This document shows positions 1-9,423 of a stretch of DNA of 64,000 nucleotides, in pieces. The stretch is from Lolium rigidum. Taxonomy: Eukaryota > Streptophyta > Magnoliopsida > Poales > Poaceae. The notes below the pieces were generated by a model that was not told the DNA's origin, ran no database searches, and saw nothing but the letters and a program-made list of their open reading frames with translations. The translations under genes were made by a program, and so were the position numbers. How positions within the stretch are numbered: the first letter of the stretch is position 1; each line of letters opens with the position of its first letter. The DNA lies in the NCBI RefSeq assembly GCF_022539505.1, contig NC_061512.1:254030510-254094509 (forward strand), in the 5' to 3' direction.

Positions 1-348
1 ATCATCCCGAGTGATTCGGAACTGACGATGTACTTAAGGCTCAGTGGTTACAATATTCTTGAAGACCTTCAATACTTCTTCGAGTGTCTACCACAATATC
101 TAGGGAACGTTGAGAGCTATGTGTGATGGAATTGCTAGATTTTCGGGATTATTTTTTAAACATAAGGCTCGAGTAGAGCCCAACTTTAAATTAATAAAAC
201 CCCAACGGCAGAATTCAAACAACAACACAAGTAGACAACATAATTTTAGATGGAGGGCAGCTCCATCAGACCACAAAGAAAGAAAGCAAGAGTACATAAG
301 ACTCGGCACACCGATAGGCAACGCCCCAACGCCACACCTACTGCCAAC

Positions 349-718
349 CACTAGTACAAAAAGGGGCTTCCATCCCAACCCATTAGTCCCCAAAGATTTT
401 GTCCCGGGACTAATGGGGTCTTTAGTCCCGATTCGGCATGGGAACCGGGACTAAAGCTCTGGGTCCAACGGCCTCCGTCGACAGCTGGTGTACGGCCCAA
501 CCGCGACTAAAGACCCAACACTATAAATACTTCTTGCATCACACTTTGCTTGTGTGTGAGCCACTTGGTGTTTCACTTCTATTTACAAGGGGTGGTGGGT
601 TTGGCTTTTATCCTCTTATGCACAATAGGTGTTCGATGAAATGCCCGAGAGCATGATGCCACTTGTGTTCACATAAAACAAACATGATATGAAGTGTCGA
701 AGCCACACTTAAGCGTTT
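349..718. mobile_element. CACTA transposon terminal fragment
   Basis: The segment starts with CACTAGTACAAAAAGG, a CACTA-type terminus, and is followed by subterminal motifs of the TTTAGTCCCG / CGGGACTAAAG type at about 390-460. No second terminus is visible before LINE sequence resumes near 718 (compare 'cagaattggg' at 719 and 8284). The fragment therefore sits at a deletion and replaces LINE sequence that survives in unit 2. The right limit is approximate. Confidence 0.7.
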
Positions 719-1577
719 CAGAATTGGGACCCAAACCTATGCTTATCTTAGAGGAGATCTTTGTCCACCAGATACTTGGCCCTGAGAATATCCGCCCAGA
801 GGCCTTGCTCCCCAGCATACAGCCTCCAAATCCATTTGGTCAATAGACAGACATTCATGATTCTTCTGTCTACAATACCTAGCCCCCCCCCCGACATTGA
901 GGCTTGCACATCGCAGACCATCTCACCCAATGATATTTGCGTTTCGTCCTGTTTGATTCCCAGTAGAAACGAGAGCTGGCCTTGTCCAACAGGCCATGCG
1001 TGTCCTCCCCCAAGAGGCATACAACCATCGCATGCAGCGGCAGGCTCGACAGGCGGGCGTTTATAAGTGTCAGCCTAGCGATCGAAGACATAAGTTTTCT
1101 CATCCAGGGATCTGCCCGCTTGGCGACCTTGTTAGTCAACGGGCTCCAATCCGAGGCTAGAAGGGCGCGGTCACTTACCGGCAGACCCACATAAGTGAAA
1201 GGGAAGGTGCCTCGTTTGCACTTGAGCATGTTGGCAATCCTTGTCCCCCCAGATACGTCGCCACCCACCAACATCACCTCACTCTTATGGAAGTTAATCC
1301 TGAGGCCCGACATATTCTCAAAGCAGAGAAGTATGTATTTAAGGTTGGCGATGGTAAGATCATCAGGCTGTACATGATGATGGTATCATCCGCATATTGC
1401 ATGTGAGATAGCCCCCAGGTATCAAGTGTGGGATTAACCCGGCAATGTGACCCGCCTCTCTGGCCTTGTCAAGGATAGAAGCAAAGGCTTCCACCACACC
1501 CTGACACACCCCGCGTCCATTACGAAGAAGTTCCCCACCTCTCCGTTGATCGTAATAGCCGTCTAGCCTCCAGAGAC

Positions 1578-1937
1578 AAGATTTTTAACGATAAAAATTA
1601 TTCTTTGTTGCAAGTCATCTACAGGTGTACAGGTATTCTCCGTTCTTGGTTACCTCTTCAGCGGGCGGAGAACCGAGACCTATTTACGGAGGTCTGTATA
1701 CGGTTGGAGGCTACGACGAGGGATACTTTTTCCCTACATGGGTGGCAGCATAGTCTACGGATTGGAGCTCCACCCTCATCCTAGGCGTTATATGATTCAT
1801 CGTTTCAATATGTATTTCGCCTGTCTTTACTTTTACTTTAGCTCCATATACTTGAACGGCTGTGTGCATCCAGGTTATGCAGATGCTGGATGTAATTACT
1901 TTTCATAAGTAATAAAGCATCTTTTATTGAAAAAAAA
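1578..1937 (+). mobile_element. Short non-LTR retroposon with A-tail and 12-bp target-site duplication
   Basis: The 360-bp insert is flanked by gcctccagagac (1566-1577) and gcctccagaaac (1938-1949), a 12-bp duplication with one mismatch. It ends in 'taataaagca' followed by a TTTTATTGAAAAAAA tail, the 3' end expected of a 5'-truncated LINE or derived retroposon on the plus strand. The empty site is preserved in unit 2 at 9134-9145, so the insertion happened after the tandem duplication. No coding capacity was recognised. Confidence 0.9.
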
Positions 1938-2030
1938 GCCTCCAGAAACCAGGCCTAAAGCTCTTTTACTTTCGAAAGGAAGACACCCATCTGCTACTCT
2001 CGCGGGCGGCGGCGAAAAAAGCTTTTGCTA

Positions 2031-2792
2031 GAGGTGAAATTTTGGTGTAGCACGATAGATTAAGAAAACACACAAAACAATGGGAAATTTGATGTTCCGT
2101 AGCGGGTACAAATAGCATGCAAACACGGCCTATCGAACCAGTGAAATTTGAGGTTTGAGGGGTGTCTAGGTACATAGATACATATCTGAACTAAATTTGA
2201 CCAAAACGATGTCAACTACTACATATACCATTCGCCAAAAAACCGCAGGAGTGATTGTCCGTACACATGTGTCCGTGCAGCCTTAGGCATCACATCACTA
2301 CCAAACTAACCCAGGCAAAAATATCCCGCGTGCATGCCTGGCCCCAGCGCCACCTCAATTGCCGGCCACGACGTGACGCGACGGGAGCGAGCACGACCGG
2401 CGCGCCGCCGCCATGATCGACCGCTCCACCGAACTCTAAAACGGTCGATCGACGTCGACGCCACGCACATCTCCGTGAAGATGCAAGCATGGGTACCGTA
2501 CGTGTGCTTCATGTCGCAAGCACAAATTCATATCGAGAGAGACGCATGCGTCATAATTAATTAAACTGATCAAGTGATGCGCACACTGTACAGTTACTGC
2601 TTGTACTATGTTATAGGACACGTGGAAGCTGTAAAAAAATCAAATGACGCGTACTGTATGTACGTGAGAAACTACTCTACTTTGTATGTACAGTACATAC
2701 ATGTGCCAGGAGAGGACAAACCATGAAAAGTCAGAGGTGCCGCGCGCACGCATGGGAGTACGCAGGCGCGACGCCCGTCGGTCGTACGCTTA
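2031..2792. other. Spacer and 3' flank of ATL copy 1 (conserved in unit 2)
   Basis: No independent gene was seen. The stretch 2225-2500 matches 12629-12688 plus 13990-14209. The stretch 2505-2792 matches 14485-14782 and should contain the 3' UTR of the minus-strand RING gene. A short inverted repeat around 'gtatgtacagtacatac' lies at about 2684-2700. Open frames here on both strands are GC-driven shadows. Confidence 0.6.
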
Positions 2793-3395
2793 CTACGCCG
2801 ACGACCGGCAACGGGATGCGCCGGCGCCGGTGGCCGAGACCTGCGGCGCGACGTCGGGGCGCTCGCAGCACGTGTGAGGAGGAGCACACCCGGTTGCTGC
2901 GGGCGGAGCGACGACGAGGGCGCGGCGGCAGGAGGGGCAGGTGGAGCTGGAGAGGAGCCAGACGTCGACGCAGGCGGCGTGGAAGCCGTGGCCACACGTC
3001 GGGAGCACGCGCACCTCGTCGCCGCTTGTGAATTCCGCCAGGCAGATGGCGCACTCTGGCACATCCCCAGCCTCCTCTTGTTGCTCCAGCCGCTCCGGCG
3101 TCTGCTCCGGTGCCGGCCACAGCACGGTGGGCAGCGACTGCAGCGCCTTCTTCTTGATCCCCCTGCACGGCGCCTTGGCCGCCATTGCGTCGACGGAGAA
3201 GGCGGAGGGGTTGCAGAGCCGGCAGCAGTGCGCGACGAGGGCCAGCCCGACGACGCAGAGCAGGAAGCAGAGCACGGCCCCCAGGATGAGCAGCGTGTCC
3301 GTGTGCACGCCGCCGGCGACCTTCGCCGTGGCCAGCGGCGGCGCGCCCATCTCGGTCAGGCGGCCGACGGACTCCTGCAGCAGGTGGCGCGGCAT
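2793..3395 (-). CDS. ATL-type RING-H2 E3 ubiquitin ligase, copy 1
   Basis: This is an intronless ORF of 200 residues. A hydrophobic segment at about residues 33-57 is the single N-terminal transmembrane helix typical of ATL proteins. A GLD-like motif follows at 79-93 ([11 protein letters not shown]). The RING-H2 finger spans 115-156 with ligands Cys115, Cys118, Cys134, His136, His139, Cys142, Cys153 and Cys156. The spacing is C-x2-C-x15-C-x1-H-x2-H-x2-C-x10-C-x2-C, with the conserved Trp at 146. The C-terminal tail is Ala/Pro/Cys-rich. Family knowledge: ATLs are membrane-anchored E3 ligases that recruit ubiquitin-charged E2 and often act in defence or stress signalling; the substrate here is unknown. 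The start is the first Met and is shared with copy 2. The stop is TAG. The gene is about 92% identical to the protein at 14783-15388. All metal ligands are present, so it is probably functional. Confidence 0.93.
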   Translation of the reverse strand: MPRHLLQESVGRLTEMGAPPLATAKVAGGVHTDTLLILGAVLCFLLCVVGLALVAHCCRLCNPSAFSVDAMAAKAPCRGIKKKALQSLPTVLWPAPEQTPERLEQQEEAGDVPECAICLAEFTSGDEVRVLPTCGHGFHAACVDVWLLSSSTCPSCRRALVVAPPAATGCAPPHTCCERPDVAPQVSATGAGASRCRSSA

Positions 3396-3549
3396 TGCAG
3401 CTCGTCCGTTCTCTGTGGGACAGTAGGACGAGATGAGATCGGGCGTAGTGGAGAGAGAGAGACAGAGGGAGGGGCCAGTTTATGTCCAGTGCGTTTGGTG
3501 GAATCGATGGAGTCGCGGAGGAGGGAAGAGTCTGGTGCTCGTTCCTGCA

Positions 3550-3557
3550 TTTTTATA
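3550..3557 (-). promoter_or_regulatory. TATA box of ATL copy 1
   Basis: On the minus strand the text reads CTATAAAAA, 155 bp upstream of the start codon. The same box in the same sequence context ('gacac-TATAAAAA') is kept upstream of copy 2. This predicts a transcription start near 3520 and a 5' UTR of roughly 125 bases containing a short CT-rich tract (3451-3464). Confidence 0.7.
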
Positions 3558-4370
3558 GTGTCAGGAGAGCTCGGGAATGTTGGACAATGGTCAATTTTGG
3601 TCGCTAGGGATATGATATGATTCATAATTAGGCTCAGACTAGTGAGTGGGAGTGTCACTTTCGAACAATTCCTCTTTGAATTCATGTGGCATATGCATGT
3701 TTTCATTGCTTTTTCTAAACCTCTTTTGGCTACAACTGGGCGTATGTCACCCTCGAAATTAGGTGCGATCGATCTGGACTAGTACTCTCTAATATATATA
3801 CTTATATATGTATGCAACCTCTAGCTTTTCATTCTTTTTCTATCTACACTGAAGAATTGACATCTCTACTCGAGTTGCTGATACAACTTTACTGAAGTGG
3901 TTCGCATCGGAATGGACATGGCATCTTAATCTAAAGTGAGCCGACCGATCAGACGCGCGCAGACGTGGAAATGAGCATGTAAATTACATCTTGTCGCAAA
4001 GAAAGAGGGGCACGGGATTCCATTATCAAAAGCTAGAAAACGAACAAGAGAGCGAGTAGATTTTTGCTGATCAAGAAGAGGAAGGAAGAAAAGCTGCATA
4101 TGCGTAGAGTAGGAGCAGCATGAGGACAGGCGAGAGCGACCAGTGTACCAGCCCCATGTGTGCCACGTCAGGTACGTGTGTCAATCCCAAGATCCATGCG
4201 GATAACATAGGCGCCGATTGTTTGGTATGGATCACATCGGGATACACATCTCGTACTACAACTGCGTGCTCAAAAGAAGGTACAGTAATTAAATCCGTCC
4301 TGATTCAATGAATGGGAATGGTCTCTCCGAGTCCTCGACGGGCCGGGTTCACTAAACAATACACATCTGA
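3558..4370. other. Upstream region of ATL copy 1, partly conserved
   Basis: No gene was seen. A block at about 3640-3720 (core 'gtcactttcgaacaattc') is nearly identical to 15690-15770 upstream of copy 2 and is a good candidate for shared promoter sequence. Matching stretches continue at 3838-4060 / 15880-16075 and 4115-4210 / 16130-16230. A short AT-rich run (TATATATAC) at about 3790-3815 is specific to unit 1. Confidence 0.6.
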
Positions 4371-5882
4371 GGCCATCTCCAGCGGCGCGACGCATTTTAT
4401 TGTCCGCGGGCGTTTATTTGTGTCGCGTCGTGGATGCTAAAATGTTCGTTTTTGTCCGCCCGTCCGTTTCCGTCTAGGGTGGCTCCAGCGGGGCGACGTA
4501 TTTTTTTTCTATTCTCCATTTAAACATAGTTCCAAATATTATATATTGGAACATGATTTTACACAAGCTAATACATAGTTTGGAAGATGGTTTACACAAA
4601 CTAATACATAGTTTGAACCATGGTTGACACAAATAAAACATTGCAAAATGAGGAAACCAGTTGTGTTGATTTCCGTATGTTCGCTGCCAAGAAAGAACAT
4701 TCGAGGGCACATCCAGTCACCCAAGCCGGAAAATCCAGTCGATCTCGGTGGCCTGTTGGTTCTTTCGAGGAAGAACATCCAGAAACCTTGACTACTGGCT
4801 TCGTCTGGCTCGTAGCAATATTCGCTGCAAAGAAAGAACACTCTAAGATCTAACTATCGATGTCCGAGCCGGATTCGCCGGTGTGGTAGTGCCTGCGGCA
4901 CGCTCTGTCATCAAACACCTTGACGATCATCTCGCCATCAACTTCATAGAGGAAGGTGAGCTGGCAGCCGGGCTCGAGCTCGAGGTCGCGGGCGAATTTG
5001 TCCCACCCGGTGTGCAGGTACATCTTGTCATGCCCGTCGAACAAGACCTCGACAGGCCATCGGCAGAAGTTGCAGCTGGCCTCCTGTAGCTGCAACTACG
5101 CCGGCTCGACGCCATCGACGAACTCCCGGGCGACTTGTCCAGGAGCCGCTTGATGCCGAGTGGATCGTCGTCGATGCGGAGGAGGAACTCGGCAGCGGTC
5201 CTCCTGCGAAGACGAGAGGTCGCGAGGCGACGACGACCGCTAGTGTCGTAGCTGCTCCACCACGGCGGCCTTCGCCCGGCCACGGCCCGGCAGCGCCCGA
5301 GGCCGCGGCCTCGACCGCCTCGATGGCCACCGAGTCCGAGCCATGGACTTCCTCTCGCGGCCCGGCTGCGTCGCGGGAAGAGCTAGGCGCGCGCTACGGT
5401 GGAGCTTGTGGCGGTTAGGGTTTGCTTGGAGGAGTGGATGATGAAGAAGAAGGCGCGTCCTCTTTATATAGGGCGGAGGCGAGGAGACACTGGCGCGGAC
5501 GCGTGGCGCCGCCATTAACTTCGTTGGCTGAGGCGGGCGGCGGCCGCTCGGCGGCGAGGCATCGCCATTAACGTGGCACGGACTACGCGAAGCGACGCAG
5601 CTGGGCGCCGGTCGCGGCGCTGCTCGAGAAGACGTATCGACGCAGGATCGCTGCCAGGCGGGTCCGACGAAACGTCCGCCAGACGCGAGCGGATACTTTC
5701 GGCGTCCGCGCAGCGTCCGCAGAGACGCATCCGAAGCGCATATTTGGGTCAGGTTTGCGTCGCCGCAGACAGCCCAATCACTTTACGTCGCCCCGTTGGA
5801 GGAGAGCCCAAACGCATTTCCAGTCACAGCGGACGAAAACGGTCGCTCAGCGTCCATTTGCGTCGCGCCGCTGGAGATGCCC
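4371..5882. mobile_element. PIF/Harbinger-like non-autonomous transposon carrying a B3-like gene
   Basis: The ends are inverted repeats: GGCCATCTCCAGCGGCGCGA at 4371 and the complement of GGGCATCTCCAGCGGCGCGA at 5882. The CATCTCCAGC core matches the Harbinger-type ends of the element at 18190-19931. The flanking trinucleotides are tga and tca, an imperfect 3-bp duplication. Internal subterminal stretches such as 'cgtccatttgcgtcg' recur near both ends. Unit 2 lacks the element. No DDE transposase was seen, so it would need one supplied in trans. Confidence 0.75.
4850..5344 (-). pseudogene. B3 DNA-binding-domain-like protein inside the Harbinger-like element, frameshifted
   Basis: The last frame (5095 to 4850) has a pattern typical of the second half of a plant B3 domain: 'MYLHTGWDKFARDLEL', then 'PGCQLTFLYEVDG', then a 'VKVFDD' strand and an acidic C-terminus. 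Upstream pieces in other frames begin at a Met at 5344 (Ala-rich start, 'AIEAVEAAASGAAG') and continue with 'FLLRIDDDPLGIKRLL'. At least two frame changes would be needed to join them. B3 domains bind DNA in plant transcription factors. Here the gene lies wholly within transposon ends, so I read it as element cargo (captured host sequence or an element-borne gene), now broken. Some frameshifts could be sequencing error. Confidence 0.6.
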
Positions 5883-6636
5883 TCATGCGTAGAGATGAGC
5901 AAGGTGCACATTGCGCGGCAACACATGCATGCGTTCTTTGCTCGAACTGGCCTAAAACCGCCACTCACGACCGACGACTCGACGACTAGTGGAGAGTCGA
6001 CCCCAGCCCGACGCCATGTATCGAATCATCAGCGCCGGCCTCCGGCAGCTGGAGTTGGGACGCTCTCTCCCCTTTTTGCTATGCACTTTGGCGTTTCGTT
6101 TGGATCACATTTCAATCCTTTTTCCCCACTTGTTATCTGGATGGCAATCATGGCGCGGCTAGATTATCTAGTTCCTTCCAGAAATGGTGGTCACATACTC
6201 ACATGTCACATTACGAGGGATCCAAAGGGCAGGCTAAAGACAGAGATAATTAGATAAACCAGTCATATGTAAGGTAAAGTGTCCACTTGATCGATCACCC
6301 ACACCCAAGGGCCAGGGTGCAGGGTAAGATTGTACAGAAGCTTCACCAGTCAACACCTAGCTAGCTGATTGGAGGTGATTTTAACCACGTATGACACTAC
6401 GAGTACGCGAAAGGAAAGTACAGTACGCCCGAGGTACGGAGAGCGCGAGAGGTCAAGGAACACTCGATCAAGTTGCTGGCGCGTCTGCTCGCTGCGCGGG
6501 TGGTCAAAGCATGCATCATTCGCCTGAGAGGGATTGGGTTCGGTCTTTTTTTTTTTGGAGAAGCCTCACTGCTCGAATGTGATGCATGTTTATTATGTTC
6601 TTCCGCCCTAACCAATAAGTTGGAGCTCCTCTCGCA
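5883..6636. other. Conserved intergenic block of unit 1
   Basis: No gene was recognised. The block aligns with 17366-18072 in unit 2: shared text includes 'aaaccgccactcacgacc' (5953 / 17391) and 'cttgttatct' (6129 / 17561). It includes a T-run (6547-6557). Nothing in it looks like a transposon end. Confidence 0.55.
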
Positions 6637-6962
6637 TACATCTGGGCATGGGCAGCCCGGCCTGGACGGCCCGAAAATCCCGGGCCGGGCTGGGTCGGGC
6701 TTGCACTTCGGGCCGGGCTCGGGCCTGAAATCTGAGCCCGAACGTCGGGCCGGGCCGGGCTCGGGCCTTCATTTTCGTGCATTTTAGCCTAGTCGGGCCG
6801 GGCTTCTCGGGCCGGGCCGGGCTTTTGCTCGTTCGGGCGGGTTCGGGCTTGAATTACGAGCCCGACGGTCGGGCCGGGCCGGGCTCGGGCCTGACTTTTT
6901 ACCCGCGGGCTTTTTTAAGCCCGGCCCGAAACCCGGCCCGGCCCGAAATTTTCCCAGGTGTA
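6637..6962. mobile_element. hAT-type MITE with 8-bp target-site duplication
   Basis: The 326-bp element is flanked by a perfect 8-bp direct repeat, ctctcgca (6629-6636 and 6963-6970), the duplication size of hAT elements. The ends are TACATCTGGG and, on the other strand, TACACCTGGG. The interior is dominated by GGGCCGGGC / GCCCGGCCC units on both strands and can fold extensively. There is no coding capacity. It lies just after the point where unit 1 and unit 2 stop matching. Confidence 0.88.
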
Positions 6963-7184
6963 CTCTCGCACAACTAACGGTGCTACCCGGACCCTAGCCA
7001 GGGCTTTAATCACCCCGAGTGATTCGGAGCTGACGATGTACTTAAGGCTCAGTGGTTACAATATTTTTGAAGACGTTCAATACTTCGAGTGTCTACCACA
7101 ATATATAGGGAATGTTAAGAGCTATGTGCGATGGAATTGCTAGATTTTCGGGATTCTTTTCTAAACATAAGGCTCGAGCAGAGC

Positions 7185-9220
7185 CCGGTTTTAAATTAAT
7201 AAAGCCCCAATGACAATTCAAACAACAACACAAGTAGACAACATAATTTTAGATGGAGGGCAGCTCTATCAGACCACAAAGAAAGAAAGCAATAGTACGA
7301 TACATAAGATTCGGCACACCGATAGGCAACGCCCCAACGCCACACCTACTGCCAACCAACACCACAATACCCCAAACAAGAAGGAGCACTAGTCACTGTC
7401 TCTCATAGAAGCATGAAGAGCTCGAATCTTGCCAATCACCAGCTCCACCGCCTGCCGATCGACTCTCCTAGCCAGAAGCTTCCATACCTGCAGATACACA
7501 ATCATTTTGTACATGCCGTCAGACGGATGGGCCGGGAACACGCCCTCTATGGTGAATTTGTTCCTAAGATTCCACAGCGTGCAAAGCAGGGAGCACACGC
7601 CAGCCATATCACTCTCCGAGTTTGGCCAACGTGGACGCGCATAAACCGAAAAATGTCGGCAAAGCACGAGGGGTTCCAAGAGCAATTTAGCAATTCTCTG
7701 ACCACGCTCCACATGAAGCGCACAAGCGGGAAGCTAAAGAAGATGTGGTTATTATCTTCCACCTCCCCACATAAGGAGCAAACACCATTGGAAGGTCCCC
7801 TGCGCTTTCGGATGTTGTCATTGGATGGGAGTCTTCTTTTAGTCAACTTCCACAAAAAGATGCGGACTTTGAGAGGAGCCTTGATCTCCCACACTATCCC
7901 AAAGTGTTTGTAGGGAATGCCCTGGCAAAGACTCATGTACAAAGACCGCACAGAGAACCTCCCGTCCGGCTCCAGGGACCAGGAGATCGTATCCTACGCC
8001 TCCGATAGGTGGAGGACTTCCATCAGGCGGGAGAGATTGTCTCATTCAACTCGCTCCCCAAAGCTAAGTTCACGCCGGAATAGTGATTGTACACTCGTTA
8101 TCCCGAAAAAGCACGGCGACTGTCGCGATGGGCTCCGTCGCAATGGCAAAAAGCCCTGGGAAACGGTCCTTCAGGGGTCCCCTCTCATGCCACCAATCCA
8201 CCCAAAATCTAGTGGCATGGCCATTGTGAACAACATGTATGGCCCCCATGCAGAAGACATGCTTGATTTTCTGGATAGCGTTCCAGAATTGGGATCCAAA
8301 CCTATGCTTATTTGAGAGGAGATGTTTGTCCACCAGATACTTGGCCCTGAGAATATCCGCCCAGAGGCCTTGCTCCCCAGCATACAGCCTCCAGATCCAT
8401 TTGGTCAATAGACAAACATTCATGATTCTTGTGTCTACAACACCTAGCCCCCCCCCCCCCAGACATTTAGGCTTGCACATCACACACCATCTCATCCAAT
8501 GATATTTGTGTTTCGTCCCGTTTGCTTCCCAGTAGAAACGAGATCTGGCCTTGTCCAACAGGCCATGCGTGCCCTCCCCCAAGAGGCGTACAACCATCGC
8601 ATGCAACGGCAGGCTTGACAGACAGGCGTTTATAAGTGTCAGCCTAGCGGCCGAAGACATAAGTTTTCTCATCTAGGGATCCGCCCGCTTGGCGACCTTA
8701 TTAGTCAACGGTCCACAATCCGAGGCTAGAAGGGCGCGGTCACTTACCGGCAGACCCAGATAAGTGAAAGGGAATGTGCCTCGTTTGCAGTTGAGCATGT
8801 TGACAATCCTGGTCCCCTCAGACACGTCGCCACCCACCAACATCACCTCACTCTTATGGAAGTTAATCCTGAGGCCCGACATATTCTCAAAGCAGAGAAA
8901 TATGTATTTGAGGTTGGCGATGGCAAGATCATCAGGCTGTACATGATGATCGTACCATCCGCATATTGCAGGTGAGATACCCCCATGTATCAAGTGTGGG
9001 ATTAACCCGGCAATGTGACACGCCTCTCTAGCCTTGTCAAGGATAGAAGCAAAGGCTTCCACCACACCCTGACACACCTCGCGTCCATTATGAAGAAGTT
9101 CCCCACCTCTCCGTTGATCGTAATAGCTGTCTGGCCTCCAGAGACCAGGCCTAAAGCTCTTTTACTTTCGAATAGAAGACACCTATCTGCTAATCTCGCG
9201 GCGGCGAAAAAAGCTTTTGC
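7185..9220 (-). pseudogene. LINE remnant, copy B: reverse transcriptase, zf-RVT and C-terminal region
   Basis: Read on the minus strand from 9220 to 7389, the order is as follows. A palm-region segment ('TAITINGEVGNFF') comes first. A damaged position follows where the YADD catalytic box is expected; the text around 8955 reads ICGWYDHH instead. Next come 'GLRINFHKSEVM' and 'GTFPFTYLGLPV' (8676-8890), then a long frame 8672-8070 with the thumb and connection region, and a zf-RVT-like part at 7951-7547 ('CSLCGEVEDNNHIFF'). The C-terminal part ends at 7389. The 3' UTR reaches about 7185. Several stops and shifts separate these parts, so the element is dead. It is 5'-truncated, as LINE copies usually are. 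Confidence 0.82.
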
Positions 9221-9423
9221 TACAGGTGACATTTTGGTGTAGCACGATAGATTAGGAAAACACACAAAACAATGGAAAATTTGATGCTCCGTAGCGGGTA
9301 CAAATAGCATGCAAACACGCCTATCCAACCAGTGAAATTTGAGGTTCGAGGGGTGTCTAGGTACATAGATACATATCTGAACTAAATTTGACCAAAACGA
9401 TGTCAACTAATTTAAAATACTCG

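Larger units (their letters stand above)
175..2030 (-). pseudogene. LINE (non-LTR retrotransposon) remnant, copy A: reverse transcriptase C-terminal part
   Basis: On the minus strand the conceptual translation between about 1313 and 748 reads as the plant LINE reverse transcriptase thumb region: a 'GLRINFHKSEVM' segment, a 'FPFTYVGLPV' segment and a 'KLMSSIARLTLINA' segment, then the start of the region before the zf-RVT domain. The reading frame is broken by stops and shifts. The 3' UTR lies at about 175-348. Compared with copy B (7185-9220), this copy has lost about 925 bp of the 3' coding part (equivalent of 7359-8283), which a CACTA end replaces, and it is interrupted by a retroposon at 1578-1937. 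The element is 5'-truncated and inactive. The fingerprint is that of a LINE, not a host gene. Confidence 0.8.
1..6625. repeat. Tandem duplication, unit 1 (left edge cut by window)
   Basis: The first ~175 bases match 7011-7190 closely, and from there to about 6625 the order of landmarks repeats that of 7011-18075: LINE remnant, spacer, RING-H2 gene, TATA box, upstream block and intergenic block. Similarity ends near the text 'aagttggag' (about 6618-6626 here, 18063-18072 in unit 2). The unit is in the same orientation as unit 2, so this is a direct tandem duplication. Unit 1-specific sequence is explained by insertions at 349-718, 1578-1937 and 4371-5882. Because the window starts inside the unit, its true left boundary is unknown. 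Confidence 0.85.

Noticed and set aside
748..1313. LINE reverse-transcriptase-like frames as a host gene
   Set aside because: The content is non-LTR retrotransposon thumb sequence, duplicated at 8070-9077 with stops and shifts. It is a dead element.
5573..5989. A 138-codon plus-strand frame at the right side of the first Harbinger-like element
   Set aside because: It crosses the transposon end at 5882 and is Arg/Ser-rich from repeated CGTC/GACG words. No domain is visible.
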